A DNA stretch of 64,000 bases from Pseudarthrobacter psychrotolerans (GTDB lineage Bacteria; Actinomycetota; Actinomycetes; Actinomycetales; Micrococcaceae). The stretch is from positions 1,984,001 through 2,048,000 of the forward strand of contig NZ_CP047898.1 of assembly GCF_009911795.1 (NCBI RefSeq). The letters run 5' to 3'. Below the pieces are notes generated by a model. It searched no databases. It worked only from the letters and a program-made list of their open reading frames with translations, and had not been told where the DNA came from. The stretch's first letter is position 1. The number at the start of each line of letters is the position of its first letter. The position numbers were made by a program, and so were the translations under genes. This document shows, piece by piece, positions 40,070 to 50,143 of the stretch.

Positions 40070-40147
40070 TTGGGCTCTTGCCCTTCCTCATAACGGTTTC
40101 CTCGCTGCTGCCTGAAGCATCAGCGAAGGACCTGTTACGTAGTTAGA

Positions 40148-40729
40148 TTAGTCTTCGGCCTTGAACGGGAAGCCAAGCGCCTTCAGCAGCGCGCGGCCTT
40201 CGTCGTTGGTCTTGGCGGTGGTTACAACCGTGATGTCCATGCCGCGTACGCGGTCGATGGAATCCTGGTCGATTTCGTGGAACATAACCTGCTCGGTCAG
40301 ACCGAAGGTGTAGTTGCCGTTGCCGTCGAACTGCTTGCCACTGAGGCCGCGGAAGTCACGGATACGGGGCAGAGCCAGCGTGACCAGACGATCCAGGAAT
40401 TCCCACATGCGGTCTCCACGCAGAGTTGCGTGTGCGCCGATGGGCATGCCTTCGCGCAGCTTGAACTGTGCGATCGACTTGCGGGCCTTGGTTACCTGCG
40501 GCTTCTGGCCGGTGATCAGGGTCAGATCGCGGACAGCGCCGTCGATCAGCTTGGAGTCCTTAGCGGCATCTCCAACACCCATGTTCACAACGACCTTCAC
40601 CAGGCGGGGAACCTGGTTGACGTTGGTGTACTTGAATTCCTCAACGAGCGTGCTCTTGATGGAATCGGCGTACTTGGTCTTCAGACGAGGAACGATCTTC
40701 GTTGCCGGAGTCTCGAGAGTCTCAGTCAT
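40148..40729 (-). CDS. rplE: 50S ribosomal protein L5 (uL5)
   Basis: 5S rRNA-binding protein forming the bridge to S13, 193 residues. Shows [38 protein letters not shown] and the C-terminal [19 protein letters not shown]. Its start shares a base with the rplX stop. Confidence 0.97.
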   Translation of the reverse strand: MTETLETPATKIVPRLKTKYADSIKSTLVEEFKYTNVNQVPRLVKVVVNMGVGDAAKDSKLIDGAVRDLTLITGQKPQVTKARKSIAQFKLREGMPIGAHATLRGDRMWEFLDRLVTLALPRIRDFRGLSGKQFDGNGNYTFGLTEQVMFHEIDQDSIDRVRGMDITVVTTAKTNDEGRALLKALGFPFKAED

Positions 40730-41088
40730 TAGATGTCCTTCCCGGAGCTCTTAGCCACGCGGACACGCACGTCGCGCTTCACGCCATCGCGCTCAACGGT
40801 CTCGGTGCGGAAACCGACGCGGGTGGGCTTCTTGGTGGACGGGTCAACCAGAGCCACGTTGGAGATGTGGACCGAAGCTTCTACGACCTCGATGCCACCA
40901 GTCTTGGTGCCGCGCTGCGACTGACCGGCCTTGGTGTGCTTGGTTACGCGGTTAATGCCTTCAACCAACACGCGGTTGGTCTCGGGGAATACGCGCAGAA
41001 CCTTGCCCTGCTTACCCTTGTCGCCGCCGCGCTCAGCCTTGGCGCCAGTGATGACCTGAACGAGGTCACCCTTTTTGATCTTAGCCAT
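40729..41088 (-). CDS. rplX: 50S ribosomal protein L24 (uL24)
   Basis: Assembly initiator at the tunnel exit, 119 residues. The KOW motif region is [21 protein letters not shown] followed by [17 protein letters not shown]. Lies three bases after rplN. Confidence 0.97.
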   Translation of the reverse strand: MAKIKKGDLVQVITGAKAERGGDKGKQGKVLRVFPETNRVLVEGINRVTKHTKAGQSQRGTKTGGIEVVEASVHISNVALVDPSTKKPTRVGFRTETVERDGVKRDVRVRVAKSSGKDI

Positions 41089-41091
41089 GGA

Positions 41092-41460
41092 CTAGAGCAC
41101 CTCCGGAGCCAGAGAAACGATCTTCATGAACTTCTTGTCACGAAGTTCACGACCAACCGGTCCGAAGATGCGGGTACCGCGGGGGTCACCGTCAGCCTTC
41201 AGGATCACAGCTGCGTTCTCGTCAAACTTGATGTAGGAACCATCCGCACGGCGGCGTTCCTTCTTGGTACGGACGATGACTGCCTTAACAACATCGCCCT
41301 TCTTTACGTTGCCGCCCGGAATTGCGTCCTTGACGGTAGCGACGATGACGTCGCCAATGCCTGCGTAGCGACGGCCAGATCCACCGAGAACGCGAATGGT
41401 AAGGATTTCCTTAGCACCCGTGTTGTCGGCGACCTTGAGTCGCGACTCCTGCTGAATCAC
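41092..41460 (-). CDS. rplN: 50S ribosomal protein L14 (uL14)
   Basis: Intersubunit-bridge protein of 122 residues: [30 protein letters not shown] core and the end [20 protein letters not shown]. First gene of the spc-type group in this genome. Upstream lies 380 bases and then an IS21-family element, which separates it from rpsQ. Confidence 0.97.
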   Translation of the reverse strand: MIQQESRLKVADNTGAKEILTIRVLGGSGRRYAGIGDVIVATVKDAIPGGNVKKGDVVKAVIVRTKKERRRADGSYIKFDENAAVILKADGDPRGTRIFGPVGRELRDKKFMKIVSLAPEVL

Positions 41461-41762
41461 TATTTACTCCTTGCGTCGCGCCGGTTCTCAGACCGAAAAT
41501 CTTCCTACGGAATGAGCCTTGCGGAACGGTTGATCGGGGTGTCTCTTGACCTGCCTGGATTTTGCCAGACCAGGCCTAAACTCCCGTGCCAAAAACATTT
41601 GCTTCCCAGGCGCATCCGGACAGGTCCGAAGCACGAGGGGGCACTATGCCGTGGCACGATTGTTTACGAGGTTGATGACGGCGCACAGAGGGCGCCATAC
41701 AAACTCAATATCCTAGCACAGTTGGGGCCATCTCCCATATCACACAGCAGGTGCCGTGCACA
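41461..41762 (-). promoter_or_regulatory. Leader and probable promoter region of rplN
   Basis: About 300 bases with no gene between rplN and the left 80-base repeat. With a terminator after rpsQ and an IS in between, the rplN-rplO operon must be transcribed from here or from the IS end. A -10-like TAGGAT (minus strand, around 41710) is visible without a good -35 partner. Confidence 0.4.
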
Positions 41763-41842
41763 GCGGACGACGGCGTCACGCCCGGCACGCTTTCGGCCCG
41801 CCGGTGGTGCCGCTCCCCCGGAAACCCGGCCTCCCGCCGTCG
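41763..41842. repeat. 80-base direct repeat, left of the IS
   Basis: Begins GCGGACGACGGCGTCACG and ends CCGCCGTCG. It matches 71 of 80 bases of the segment 44565-44644 on the other side of the IS, in the same orientation. It ends exactly where the IS terminal repeat begins. Confidence 0.85.
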
Positions 41843-42059
41843 GACGCTCTCTCACTTAATGTGGGCTTTTTACCGACCCTCTCTCACCTAATGTGGGTTC
41901 TTGACCGACGCTCTCTCACTCTCTGAATATTGGCCTTCAGGGGGTCCAGAGGTAGTGCGGGTGAGCGCCGTGGTCGGAATCCCGATTGGCGTGGGTGAGC
42001 GCCAGTGTCGGTGTGGGTGAGCGCCATCTGTAAGGCTCCTTCCACCACGTGAGGGCCAC

Positions 42060-43637
42060 GTGGTGGAAGGATTACCGGCAATGGTACGGAAGATCAAGGC
42101 GAAACTGGTTTTGCAGTTTCGCAATCAAGGCCTATCGGGCAGGGCTATCTCGTCTGCTCAGGGCATGTCTCGGCACAGCGTTCAGGCGGTGATCGAGGCT
42201 GCTGATCGGGCAGGGCTCGGCTGGGATGACGTTGCTGATTTGTCTGATGGTGAGGTTTATCTGGCGCTATTTCCCGGCCGCGGGGTGCGCGAGAGCGTGT
42301 TTATGCAGCCGGACTGGGGCCAGGTGCACGGGGAGCTGGCCCGGGTTGGGGTGACGTTGAAGCTGCTGCACCAGGAGTATGTCGACGGATCCGATCGGGC
42401 GGTGCAAGCGGCGATGAGTTATGACCGGTTCTGCAGGCTTTATGGCGATCACGCGATGGTCACTGGCGCCTCGTCCCGGGTCGGCCACAAGGCCGGCCGC
42501 AGCATCGAGGTCGACTGGTCTGGGCCGACGATGCAGCTGGTCGATCCGGCAACGGGAGAGGTCTCGAAGGTGTATTTATTCGTCGCGTGTCTGCCGTTCA
42601 GCAGGTATGCGTTCGTGGAGGCGTGCCTGGATATGCGGCAGGATTCGTGGCTGCGCGCGCATGCGGAGATGTTCGCGTTCTTCGGCGGCACGGTCCCGCG
42701 GCTCGTGCCCGACAATCTCAAGACCGGGGTGATCTCTCATCCGCGCGAGGGCGAGGTCGTGCTCAACGACGCGTATCGGGAGATGGCGGCGCATTATTCA
42801 GCGGCGGTACTACCGGGCCGAGTGAGGCACCCGAAGGACAAGGCGAGCGTGGAAAACACTGTCTCGCACGTCGCGACCTGGGTGATCGCCGGGTTGAGGA
42901 AAGAGGTGTTCACGAGCCTGGCGCAGTTGCGGAGACGGATTCGGGAGCAGATCGATGCCTATAACAGGCAGCCGTTCCAGAAGCGGGAGGGCTCCCGGCT
43001 GAGCGTGTTCACCGCCGAGGAGAAGCCGGTGTTGCAACCGCTGCCGGCGGTGGCGTTCGAGATCAGCACCTGGACCTATGGGCGCAAAGTTGGGCGCAAC
43101 GGCCACGTGGTCTGGGCGAAGAACTTTTACTCCGTGCCGTTCGCCCACATCGGCTCGAATGTTGATCTTCGTGTCACGGAGACCATGCTGGAGATATATC
43201 GCAGCGATGAGCGCCTCACCAGCCACCTGCTGCTGCCAGCGACGACGGCGAACCAGCATCAGACGAACGAGGCGGACCTTCCGGAGGGTCGCAGCTGGCA
43301 GGCGTGGGACCGGGCCCGGATCGATGAATGGGCGTTACGGATGGGCCCGGCAACCGTGACGGTGATCAGCAAGATCTTCGAGTCCGTGCCCGTCGAGGAG
43401 GCCGGCTACGACCCCGCGCTGGCGGTGCTGCGCCTGTCCCGCCGGTTCTCCCCGGCCCGGGTGGAAGCGGCCAGCCAGCTCGCGCTGCGGGGGCCGATAC
43501 GATCGCCCCGCTACGCCCACCTGCGGCCGATCCTGGATACCGGGCAGGACAAAACCGGGATCGTCCCTGATGAGCCGGAGGGAGACGATGGCGGATACGT
43601 GCGGGGCGGCGCCTACTACGCCGGAGGGGCTCGATGA
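42060..43637 (+). CDS. istA: IS21-family transposase IstA
   Basis: DDE transposase of up to 525 residues. An N-terminal helix-turn-helix (GLSGRAISSAQGMSRHSVQA) binds the end repeats. The catalytic core has Asp in IEVDWSGPTM, Asp in RLVPDNLKTGV and Glu in KDKASVENTVSHVA. The start may be ATG 42081 (MVRKIKAKLVLQF) rather than GTG 42060. Overlaps istB by four bases. Confidence 0.93.
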   Translation: MVEGLPAMVRKIKAKLVLQFRNQGLSGRAISSAQGMSRHSVQAVIEAADRAGLGWDDVADLSDGEVYLALFPGRGVRESVFMQPDWGQVHGELARVGVTLKLLHQEYVDGSDRAVQAAMSYDRFCRLYGDHAMVTGASSRVGHKAGRSIEVDWSGPTMQLVDPATGEVSKVYLFVACLPFSRYAFVEACLDMRQDSWLRAHAEMFAFFGGTVPRLVPDNLKTGVISHPREGEVVLNDAYREMAAHYSAAVLPGRVRHPKDKASVENTVSHVATWVIAGLRKEVFTSLAQLRRRIREQIDAYNRQPFQKREGSRLSVFTAEEKPVLQPLPAVAFEISTWTYGRKVGRNGHVVWAKNFYSVPFAHIGSNVDLRVTETMLEIYRSDERLTSHLLLPATTANQHQTNEADLPEGRSWQAWDRARIDEWALRMGPATVTVISKIFESVPVEEAGYDPALAVLRLSRRFSPARVEAASQLALRGPIRSPRYAHLRPILDTGQDKTGIVPDEPEGDDGGYVRGGAYYAGGAR

Positions 43638-44383
43638 GCCGCCTGGATGCGGAGACCAAACGCAAGCTGCGCGAGATGAACGCGGGCGAGTTGCTGGAGG
43701 CCATCGATACCCAAGACGAGAGGCTGAGTATCAGCTTGCCGTTCGAGGATCGTGTCCGGCTGGTCGTCGATGACGCCTATTCGTCGTTTACGCATTCCAA
43801 GGTGACCGGCTTGATCCGGCGGGCAGGACTGCGTTATCCGAACGCGGATTTGCGCCGCATCGATCTTCTCGACGAGCGCGGTCTTGACCGGCAGCTGCTG
43901 ACCCAGCTGGGCACCTGCTCGTTCGTGGGCAGGCAGCAGAACGTCGTCTTGCAGGGGTTCACCGGGTCGGGGAAGTCGTATCTGGGATGCGCGGTCGCCA
44001 AACGCGCCTGCGAGCACCGAATCCGCGCACATTACGTCCGTATGCCAGACCTCGAGGAAGAATGGGTCGCCGCGCAAGACAGGCCCGGCGGTTCCGGTAA
44101 ATTCCTGCGAAAGTATGCGGCATTCACGCTGCTGGTCATCGACGAGTGGCTCCTGGACCGACCCACGGAACCGATGCGAGGCATGCTGCTGGAACTGATG
44201 GAGCGCCGCTACGGCGAGACCTCAACAGTGTTCTGCACCCAGTATTTGCAGAAGGACTGGCACCAGCGGCTCGGCTCCGGCGTCCATGCGGACGCGATCA
44301 TGGACCGGATCATCCACAACACGATCTGGGTCGAGACCGGCAACTACAACATGCGCGAACACGCAGCACTCGTGAGCGCCTAA
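43634..44383 (+). CDS. istB: IS21-family helper ATPase IstB
   Basis: AAA+ ATPase of 249 residues that assembles on target DNA and stimulates IstA. It shows Walker A GFTGSGKSYLGCAVAKRACE, Walker B TLLVIDEW and the sensor region TSTVFCTQYLQKDWHQRL. Translationally coupled to istA (ATGA overlap). Confidence 0.94.
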   Translation: MSRLDAETKRKLREMNAGELLEAIDTQDERLSISLPFEDRVRLVVDDAYSSFTHSKVTGLIRRAGLRYPNADLRRIDLLDERGLDRQLLTQLGTCSFVGRQQNVVLQGFTGSGKSYLGCAVAKRACEHRIRAHYVRMPDLEEEWVAAQDRPGGSGKFLRKYAAFTLLVIDEWLLDRPTEPMRGMLLELMERRYGETSTVFCTQYLQKDWHQRLGSGVHADAIMDRIIHNTIWVETGNYNMREHAALVSA

Positions 44384-44389
44384 TCCTGC

Positions 44390-44440
44390 GCCAGAGAGCG
44401 TCAGCGGCGCCAAGCCACGCGACTGCTGGCGCTCTCTGGC
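44390..44440. repeat. Inverted repeat downstream of istB
   Basis: Perfect arms GCCAGAGAGCG (44390-44400) and CGCTCTCTGGC (44430-44440). They contain the GAGAGCG word of the IS end repeats, so this may be a degenerate internal end copy or a terminator for istAB. Confidence 0.55.
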
Positions 44441-44564
44441 ACGATCCCCGGCGCTCAACCGCACGAATGGGTGGCGCTCAGGGCCTCAAATACTCAACTC
44501 TCCTCAGGAAAGTGAGAGAGCGTTGGTGCTTTTCCTGCATTAAGTGAGAGAGCGTCCTGGGAAC

Positions 44565-44644
44565 GCGGACGACGGCGTCACGCAGGGCACGCCTTTGGCC
44601 CACCGCCGGTGCCGCTCCCCCGGAAACCCGGCCCACCGCCGTCG
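44565..44644. repeat. 80-base direct repeat, right of the IS
   Basis: Counterpart of 41763-41842 (nine differences in 80 aligned positions, no gaps). Seven bases (TGGGAAC) separate it from the IS end. Lies between the IS and the rpsQ terminator. Confidence 0.85.
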
Positions 44645-44707
44645 TACGGTCACCAAAGGATGCTCCGCGTGACACCGCCCGCCGGCCGAACCGCAGCCAA
44701 ACGCAGA

Positions 44708-44739
44708 AAACCCCCGCTCCCAAAAGGGAACGGGGGTTT
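44708..44739 (-). terminator. Rho-independent terminator after rpsQ
   Basis: Arms AAACCCCCGCTCCC and GGGAACGGGGGTTT (one mismatch) around AAAA, with a T-rich tail on the minus strand. It ends the S10 operon and shows that rplN onward forms a separate transcription unit. Confidence 0.85.
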
Positions 44740-44772
44740 CCGGTGCAGAACCTGCAAGCAGGCTGCGGGGTG

Positions 44773-45081
44773 TTACTTGGCCTTTTCGAGGATCTCGACC
44801 AGACGCCACCGCTTGGTAGCGGACAGCGGGCGGGTCTCGGCGAGGAGAACGAGGTCGCCGATGCCGGCGCTGTTCTCTTCGTCGTGAGCCTTGATCTTCG
44901 TGTTGCGGCGGATGACTTTGCCGTACAAAGCGTGCTTTACGCGGTCCTCTACCTGGACAACGATGGTCTTTTCCATCTTGTCCGAGACTACGTAGCCACG
45001 CTTCGTCTTACGGTCACCGCGTTCGCCAGCCGTAGCTGCTGCGGAAACAGTTTCCGTCACGTTCTCGTCCTTTTCACTCAC
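44773..45081 (-). CDS. rpsQ: 30S ribosomal protein S17 (uS17)
   Basis: Primary 16S rRNA-binding OB-fold protein, 102 residues. The core is [20 protein letters not shown] and [18 protein letters not shown]; a ~25-residue Glu/Ala-rich extension precedes it. Overlaps rpmC by four bases and is the last gene of the S10 cluster. Confidence 0.97.
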   Translation of the reverse strand: MSEKDENVTETVSAAATAGERGDRKTKRGYVVSDKMEKTIVVQVEDRVKHALYGKVIRRNTKIKAHDEENSAGIGDLVLLAETRPLSATKRWRLVEILEKAK

Positions 45082-45407
45082 TTGGCATCCTCCTCGGCCT
45101 CAACCGTTTCAGCCGATTCGGCCTTCTTGGTTGCAGCCTTTTTGGACTTCTTCTCTTCCTTGGCTTCCACAACCGGTGCGGCAACCTCGGCACGAATGCC
45201 CAGCTCGCGCTCACGGAGAACGGTGTAGATACGTGCGATGTCCTTCTTTACCGCGCGCAGACGACCGTGGTTCTCCAGCTGACCAGTGGCGGACTGGAAA
45301 CGCAGGTTGAACAGCTCTTCCTTAGCCTTACGGAGTTCTTCAACGAGTCGCTCGTTGTCGAACGTGTCCAGCTGTGCGGATGCAAGTTCCTTGGATCCTA
45401 CTGACAT
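45078..45407 (-). CDS. rpmC: 50S ribosomal protein L29 (uL29) with C-terminal extension
   Basis: Helical-hairpin protein at the tunnel exit, docking site for trigger factor and SRP. The core is [22 protein letters not shown] to [21 protein letters not shown]. The protein has 109 residues against a norm of ~65; the extra 40 are Lys/Ala/Glu-rich and probably disordered. It overlaps rpsQ by four bases. Confidence 0.96.
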   Translation of the reverse strand: MSVGSKELASAQLDTFDNERLVEELRKAKEELFNLRFQSATGQLENHGRLRAVKKDIARIYTVLRERELGIRAEVAAPVVEAKEEKKSKKAATKKAESAETVEAEEDAK

Positions 45408-45409
45408 TT

Positions 45410-45826
45410 CTATTCACCACCTTCGCGACGCAAAATGCGTGCCTTCAACGGGAGCTTGTGGATTGCAAGGCGGAGTGCCTCGCGAGCTACCGATTCCTCG
45501 ACGCCGGAGATCTCAAAGAGAACCCGTCCCGGCTTGACGTTTGAGACCCACCATTCCGGTGAACCCTTACCGGAACCCATACGGGTTTCGGCAGGCTTCT
45601 TGGTGATCGGACGGTCCGGGTAAATGTTGATCCAGACCTTACCGCCACGCTTGATGTGGCGGGTCATCGCAATACGGGCAGACTCGATCTGACGGTTCGT
45701 GACGTATGCCGGGCTCAAGGCCTGGATACCCCACTCACCGAAGGAGACCTTGGTGCCGCCCGTAGCAGCGCCGGAACGACCCGGGTGGTGCTGCTTACGG
45801 TGCTTGACTCGACGTGGGATAAGCAT
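45410..45826 (-). CDS. rplP: 50S ribosomal protein L16 (uL16)
   Basis: Contacts the A-site tRNA elbow, 138 residues. Starts [19 protein letters not shown] and has the conserved [18 protein letters not shown]. Adjacent to rpsC with no gap. Confidence 0.97.
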   Translation of the reverse strand: MLIPRRVKHRKQHHPGRSGAATGGTKVSFGEWGIQALSPAYVTNRQIESARIAMTRHIKRGGKVWINIYPDRPITKKPAETRMGSGKGSPEWWVSNVKPGRVLFEISGVEESVAREALRLAIHKLPLKARILRREGGE

Positions 45827-46669
45827 TTAAGCCTGTCCTCCTTCTACTGCAGCAGGTGCAGCCTCAACTGCCGGAGCTTCGGCGGCCGGAGCTGCCTCCG
45901 CTGCCGGACGGTCGGTACGACGACGACGGTCACCGCGGTCAGCGCCGCCGGCGCCACCCGGGCGGCCCGGACGGTCGCTGGGGCCGCGGCCACGGGACGG
46001 AGCAGCAGCTGCCTGCTGAGCCAGTTCCTTGGCGGTGACGTCACCCTTGTAGATCCAGACCTTCACGCCGATGCGACCGAAGGTGGTCTTGGCCTCGTAG
46101 AAGCCGTAGTCGATGTTCGCACGCAGGGTGTGCAGGGGCACACGGCCTTCGCGGTAGAACTCCGAGCGGGACATTTCTGCGCCACCCAGTCGACCGGAGC
46201 AAGCGATACGGATGCCCTTGGCACCTGCACGCTGAGCGGACTGCATTGCCTTCTTCATCGCACGGCGGAAAGCCACACGGGAAGTCAGCTGCTCAGCAAC
46301 GCCCTGGGCAACAAGCTGCGCTTCCATCTCGGGGTTCTTGACCTCGAGGATGTTCAGCTGGACCTGCTTGCCCGTCAGCTTCTCAAGCTCGCCGCGGATG
46401 CGGTCTGCTTCGGCGCCGCGGCGGCCGATAACGATGCCGGGACGTGCCGTGTGGATATCCACGCGGACACGGTCACGGGTGCGCTCGATCTCAACCTTGG
46501 CGATACCGGCGCGCTCCATGCCGACAGACATAAGCTGGCGGATACGGATGTCTTCGCGAACGAAGTCCTTGTACCGCTGTCCGGGCTTGGTGCTGTCAGC
46601 GAACCAGTGCGATACGTGATCGGTGGTGATGCCGAGTCGGAACCCGTGCGGGTTAACTTTCTGTCCCAC
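45827..46669 (-). CDS. rpsC: 30S ribosomal protein S3 (uS3)
   Basis: mRNA-entry protein with a KH domain ([21 protein letters not shown]) and a C-terminal S3 domain ([18 protein letters not shown]). 280 residues; the last ~60 are Arg/Gly then Ala/Pro/Glu-rich, an extension common in actinobacteria. Confidence 0.97.
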   Translation of the reverse strand: MGQKVNPHGFRLGITTDHVSHWFADSTKPGQRYKDFVREDIRIRQLMSVGMERAGIAKVEIERTRDRVRVDIHTARPGIVIGRRGAEADRIRGELEKLTGKQVQLNILEVKNPEMEAQLVAQGVAEQLTSRVAFRRAMKKAMQSAQRAGAKGIRIACSGRLGGAEMSRSEFYREGRVPLHTLRANIDYGFYEAKTTFGRIGVKVWIYKGDVTAKELAQQAAAAPSRGRGPSDRPGRPGGAGGADRGDRRRRTDRPAAEAAPAAEAPAVEAAPAAVEGGQA

Positions 46670-47035
46670 TTAGCGAGCCTCCTCTTTCTCAGGTGTAGCG
46701 ACTACCACAGTGATGTGGCTGGTGCGCTTCTTGATCTGAAATGCACGACCCTGAGCACGCGGCTGGAACCGCTTCATGGTCGGGCCTTCATCAACGAACA
46801 TTTCGCTGATGATGAGGTCGCTTTCGTCAAACGAAACACCGTCGCGGTCCGCGAGGGACCGGGCGTTTGCGATTGCCGACTGTACTACCTTGAATACCGG
46901 CTCCGAAGCTGCCTGGGGGGCAAACTTCAGAATTGCCAGAGCCTCATTCGCTTGCTTACCACGAACAAGGTTGACGACGCGCCGGGCCTTCATAGGCGTT
47001 ACGCGGATGTGACGCGCAATTGCCTTGGCTTCCAT
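46670..47035 (-). CDS. rplV: 50S ribosomal protein L22 (uL22)
   Basis: Lines the exit tunnel with its extended hairpin; 121 residues, [20 protein letters not shown] at the start and [17 protein letters not shown] at the end. Its stop abuts the rpsC start. Confidence 0.97.
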   Translation of the reverse strand: MEAKAIARHIRVTPMKARRVVNLVRGKQANEALAILKFAPQAASEPVFKVVQSAIANARSLADRDGVSFDESDLIISEMFVDEGPTMKRFQPRAQGRAFQIKKRTSHITVVVATPEKEEAR

Positions 47036-47073
47036 TGCTTTCCTTCTCTCGTCTTTGACGTAAGTGCAGGCGC

Positions 47074-47355
47074 CTAGCGGCGCTTGCCCTTACGGTCGTC
47101 CTTGACATGGCCGCGGAATGTCCGCGTGGGAGCGAATTCGCCGAGCTTGTGCCCGACCATCGACTCAGTGACAAACACCGGAATGTGCTTGCGTCCGTCG
47201 TGTACGGCGATCGTGTGCCCGAGCATGTCGGGGATGATCATCGAACGGCGGGACCAGGTCTTGATGACGTTCTTGGTGCCCTTATCGTTTTCCCTGGCTA
47301 CCTTTACAAAGAGGTGCTGGTCAACGAAAGGACCTTTTTTCAGGCTGCGTGGCAT
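47074..47355 (-). CDS. rpsS: 30S ribosomal protein S19 (uS19)
   Basis: Head protein of 93 residues: [19 protein letters not shown], then [20 protein letters not shown] and [19 protein letters not shown]. In order between rplB and rplV. Confidence 0.97.
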   Translation of the reverse strand: MPRSLKKGPFVDQHLFVKVARENDKGTKNVIKTWSRRSMIIPDMLGHTIAVHDGRKHIPVFVTESMVGHKLGEFAPTRTFRGHVKDDRKGKRR

Positions 47356-47367
47356 GTGTCCAGGCTC

Positions 47368-48207
47368 CTATCGCTTGTTCTTGCCAGTACGACGGCGACG
47401 AACAATAAGCTTGTCGCTCTCTTTGTTGGGACGCCGGGTGCGGCCTTCCCGCTTACCGTTCGGGTTGACGGGGTGACGTCCACCGGACGTCTTACCCTCG
47501 CCACCACCGTGCGGGTGGTCAACCGGGTTCATCGCGACACCACGGACGGTCGGGCGAACGCCCTTCCAGCGCATGCGGCCGGCCTTACCCCAGTTGATGT
47601 TCGACTGCTCGGCGTTGCCGACCTCGCCGACAGTTGCGCGGCAGCGCACGTCAACGTTGCGGATTTCGCCGGAAGGCAGACGCAGCTGGGCGAAACGGCC
47701 TTCCTTGGCTACAAGCTGGATCGATGCGCCGGCGGAGCGGCCCATCTTGGCGCCGCCACCCGGACGCAGTTCAACTGCGTGGATTACGGTACCAACCGGG
47801 ATGTTGAGCAGCGGCAGGTTGTTACCGGGCTTGATGTCAGCACCGGAACCTGCCTCAACGATGTCACCCTGGGAGAGCTTGTTCGGGGCAACGATGTAAC
47901 GCTTGGTGCCATCAATGTAGTGCAGGAGTGCGATGCGAGCCGTGCGGTTCGGATCGTACTCGATTTCGGCAACGCGGGCGTTGACGCCGTCTTTGTCGTG
48001 GCGACGGAAGTCGATCAGACGGTACTGGCGCTTGTGGCCACCACCCTTGTGACGGGTCGTGATCTTACCGGAGTTGTTACGGCCGCCCTTTTTGGGCAGC
48101 GGACGTACCAACGACTTTTCCGGCGTCGACCGCGTGATTTCGGTGAAGTCCGCTACGCTCGAGCCACGACGGCCCGGGGTAGTCGGCTTGTATTTACGGA
48201 TTCCCAT
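47368..48207 (-). CDS. rplB: 50S ribosomal protein L2 (uL2)
   Basis: Core protein needed for subunit association and peptidyl transfer, 279 residues. It starts [18 protein letters not shown]; the C-terminal loop [20 protein letters not shown] holds the conserved His near the peptidyl-transferase centre. Confidence 0.98.
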   Translation of the reverse strand: MGIRKYKPTTPGRRGSSVADFTEITRSTPEKSLVRPLPKKGGRNNSGKITTRHKGGGHKRQYRLIDFRRHDKDGVNARVAEIEYDPNRTARIALLHYIDGTKRYIVAPNKLSQGDIVEAGSGADIKPGNNLPLLNIPVGTVIHAVELRPGGGAKMGRSAGASIQLVAKEGRFAQLRLPSGEIRNVDVRCRATVGEVGNAEQSNINWGKAGRMRWKGVRPTVRGVAMNPVDHPHGGGEGKTSGGRHPVNPNGKREGRTRRPNKESDKLIVRRRRTGKNKR

Positions 48208-48236
48208 AATTTATTTCCTCGTTAAAGTGGTCTCCG

Positions 48237-48542
48237 CTACGAGAGCGGACCGCCGAAGATGTCGATGGTGCCTTCTTTGAGGCTCACAATTGCACGCTTG
48301 GTGTTCTTGCGGGTGCCCCATCCGAATTTGGTGCGCTTGCGCTTACCGGCACGGTTGATGGTGTTGATCGATTCGACCTTGACGGAGAAAATCTTCTCCA
48401 CGGCCAGCTTGATCTCGGTCTTGTTCGAGCGGGGGTCCACCAGGAAGGTGTACTTGCCCTCATCGATCAGGCCGTAGCTTTTTTCCGATACGACGGGTGC
48501 AAGCACGACGTCGCGCGGGTCTTTGATGGTGGCTGCACTCAC
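48237..48542 (-). CDS. rplW: 50S ribosomal protein L23 (uL23)
   Basis: Tunnel-exit protein and trigger-factor dock, 101 residues: [20 protein letters not shown] and [20 protein letters not shown]. Overlaps the rplD stop by four bases. Confidence 0.97.
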   Translation of the reverse strand: MSAATIKDPRDVVLAPVVSEKSYGLIDEGKYTFLVDPRSNKTEIKLAVEKIFSVKVESINTINRAGKRKRTKFGWGTRKNTKRAIVSLKEGTIDIFGGPLS

Positions 48543-49162
48543 TTGGCATCCTCCTCGTTCTTTGCTACTGCCCGGTCAGCAACGAATGCTTCGTAGGCAG
48601 CCTTGGTGAAGACAACGTCGTCAGAGACGAGTACGTCGTAGGTGTTCAGCTGGTCTGCGTACAGAACGTGAACACCGGCGAGGTTGCGCACGGAAAGTGC
48701 TGCAACATCGTTGGCGCGCTCGATGACAACCAGCAGGTTCTTGCGCTCGGAAACTCCGCGCAGCGTTGCCAGTGCGTTCTTGACGGACGGCTTGGTGCCG
48801 TCCACCAGTTCGGCAACAACGTGGATGCGTCCGTTGCGTGCCCGGTCAGAGAGTGCGCCGCGCAGTGCAGCAGCAATCATCTTCTTGGGGGTGCGCTGGC
48901 TGTAGTCACGCGGTGTGGGACCGTGGACTACGCCACCACCGGTCATGTGAGGAGCACGGATTGAACCCTGACGGGCGCGGCCGGTGCCCTTCTGCTTGAA
49001 CGGCTTGCGACCTGCACCGGAAACCTCGGCGCGGGTCTTGGTTTTGTGGGTACCCTGGCGAGCAGCAGCGAGCTGGGCTACGACGACCTGGTGCAGCAGC
49101 GGCACGTTGGTCTGAACGTCGAAGATCTCTGCAGGCAGGTCAACCTTGACAGTGCTAGTCAT
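48539..49162 (-). CDS. rplD: 50S ribosomal protein L4 (uL4)
   Basis: Tunnel-lining protein, and in some bacteria the repressor of its own S10 operon; 207 residues. The internal loop reads [20 protein letters not shown] and [16 protein letters not shown] follows. Confidence 0.97.
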   Translation of the reverse strand: MTSTVKVDLPAEIFDVQTNVPLLHQVVVAQLAAARQGTHKTKTRAEVSGAGRKPFKQKGTGRARQGSIRAPHMTGGGVVHGPTPRDYSQRTPKKMIAAALRGALSDRARNGRIHVVAELVDGTKPSVKNALATLRGVSERKNLLVVIERANDVAALSVRNLAGVHVLYADQLNTYDVLVSDDVVFTKAAYEAFVADRAVAKNEEDAK

Positions 49163-49166
49163 TGAA

Positions 49167-49817
49167 CTAGGCTCCCTTCACGGCGGTGCGTACGAGTACG
49201 ACCTGGCCGCGGGCGCCGGGAACGGCACCCTTGATGAGGAGCAGCGACTTCTCGACGTCAACTGCGTGAACCGTGAGGTTCAGCGTGGTGTGACGAACGG
49301 CGCCCATGCGGCCGGCCATTTTCATGCCCTTGAAGACGCGGCTCGGGGTGGATGCGCCACCGATTGAACCGGGCTTACGGTGGTTCTTGTGAGCACCGTG
49401 TGAGGCGGGAGCACCGTGGAAGCCGTGACGCTTCATAACACCGGCGAAGCCCTTACCCTTGGTGGTGCCAATAACGTCGATCTTCTGGCCGGCTTCGAAG
49501 AGCTCAACAGAAAGCTCCTGGCCCAGCTCGTAAGTGTCAGCATCTGCAGTGCGCAGTTCGACGACGTGGCGGCGAGGCGTGACGCCTGCCTTTTCAAAGT
49601 GACCAGCCAGCGGCTTGGTGACCTTGCGGGGATCGATCTGGCCGTAGCCGATCTGAACAGCTACGTAGCCATCAGTGGCTGCGTTGCGCAGCTGGGTGAT
49701 GACGTTCGAATCTGCCTGGACCACAGTGACGGGGATGAGCTTGTTGTTCTCGTCCCAGACCTGGGTCATGCCGAGCTTCGTGCCCAGCAGGCCCTTTACG
49801 TTACGGGTTGCGGTCAT
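49167..49817 (-). CDS. rplC: 50S ribosomal protein L3 (uL3)
   Basis: Early assembly protein reaching the peptidyl-transferase centre, 216 residues. [20 protein letters not shown] at the start and the loop [20 protein letters not shown] with the conserved Gln-equivalent methylation region further on. Confidence 0.97.
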   Translation of the reverse strand: MTATRNVKGLLGTKLGMTQVWDENNKLIPVTVVQADSNVITQLRNAATDGYVAVQIGYGQIDPRKVTKPLAGHFEKAGVTPRRHVVELRTADADTYELGQELSVELFEAGQKIDVIGTTKGKGFAGVMKRHGFHGAPASHGAHKNHRKPGSIGGASTPSRVFKGMKMAGRMGAVRHTTLNLTVHAVDVEKSLLLIKGAVPGARGQVVLVRTAVKGA

Positions 49818-49834
49818 AGTCTCTCAGCACCTCC

Positions 49835-50143
49835 CTACAGCTTGATTTCGATGTTCACGTCGGCCGGCAGGTCGAGACGCATAAGCGAATCAACAGCCTT
49901 CGGCGTGGGATCGATGATGTCGATAAGACGCTTGTGCGTGCGCATTTCAAAGTGCTCGCGGCTGTCCTTGTACTTGTGCGGAGAGCGGATAACACAGTAA
50001 ATGTTCTTCTCCGTCGGCAGCGGCACGGGGCCAACTACCGTTGCGCCTGCGCGCGTGACCGTCTCAACGATCTTCCGTGCTGAAGAGTCAATGACCTCGT
50101 GGTCATATGACTTCAGCCGGATGCGGATTTTTTGTCCCGCCAT
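49835..50143 (-). CDS. rpsJ: 30S ribosomal protein S10 (uS10)
   Basis: Head protein that also works in transcription antitermination (NusE), 102 residues. [20 protein letters not shown] and [20 protein letters not shown] are diagnostic. First gene of the S10 operon, with a leader of several hundred bases upstream. Confidence 0.98.
   Translation of the reverse strand: MAGQKIRIRLKSYDHEVIDSSARKIVETVTRAGATVVGPVPLPTEKNIYCVIRSPHKYKDSREHFEMRTHKRLIDIIDPTPKAVDSLMRLDLPADVNIEIKL

Larger units (their letters stand above)
41842..44557 (+). mobile_element. IS21-family insertion sequence (istA-istB)
   Basis: About 2.7 kb. The outer ends are inverted copies of GGACGCTCTCTCACTTAATG (41842-41861 and, complemented, 44538-44557). 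As in IS21 relatives, further copies of the CTCTCTCAC word follow inside: two more on the left (from ~41875 and ~41907) and one on the right (44511-44524). It encodes IstA and IstB with the usual overlap. Both proteins are intact, so the element may be active. No clear short target duplication is seen. Inserted between the S10 and spc ribosomal operons. Confidence 0.9.

Noticed and set aside
41842..41930. Repeated CTCTCTCAC words as a possible CRISPR array
   Set aside because: Spacing is irregular, spacers are not comparable in length, and the words match the IS end repeats on the other side.
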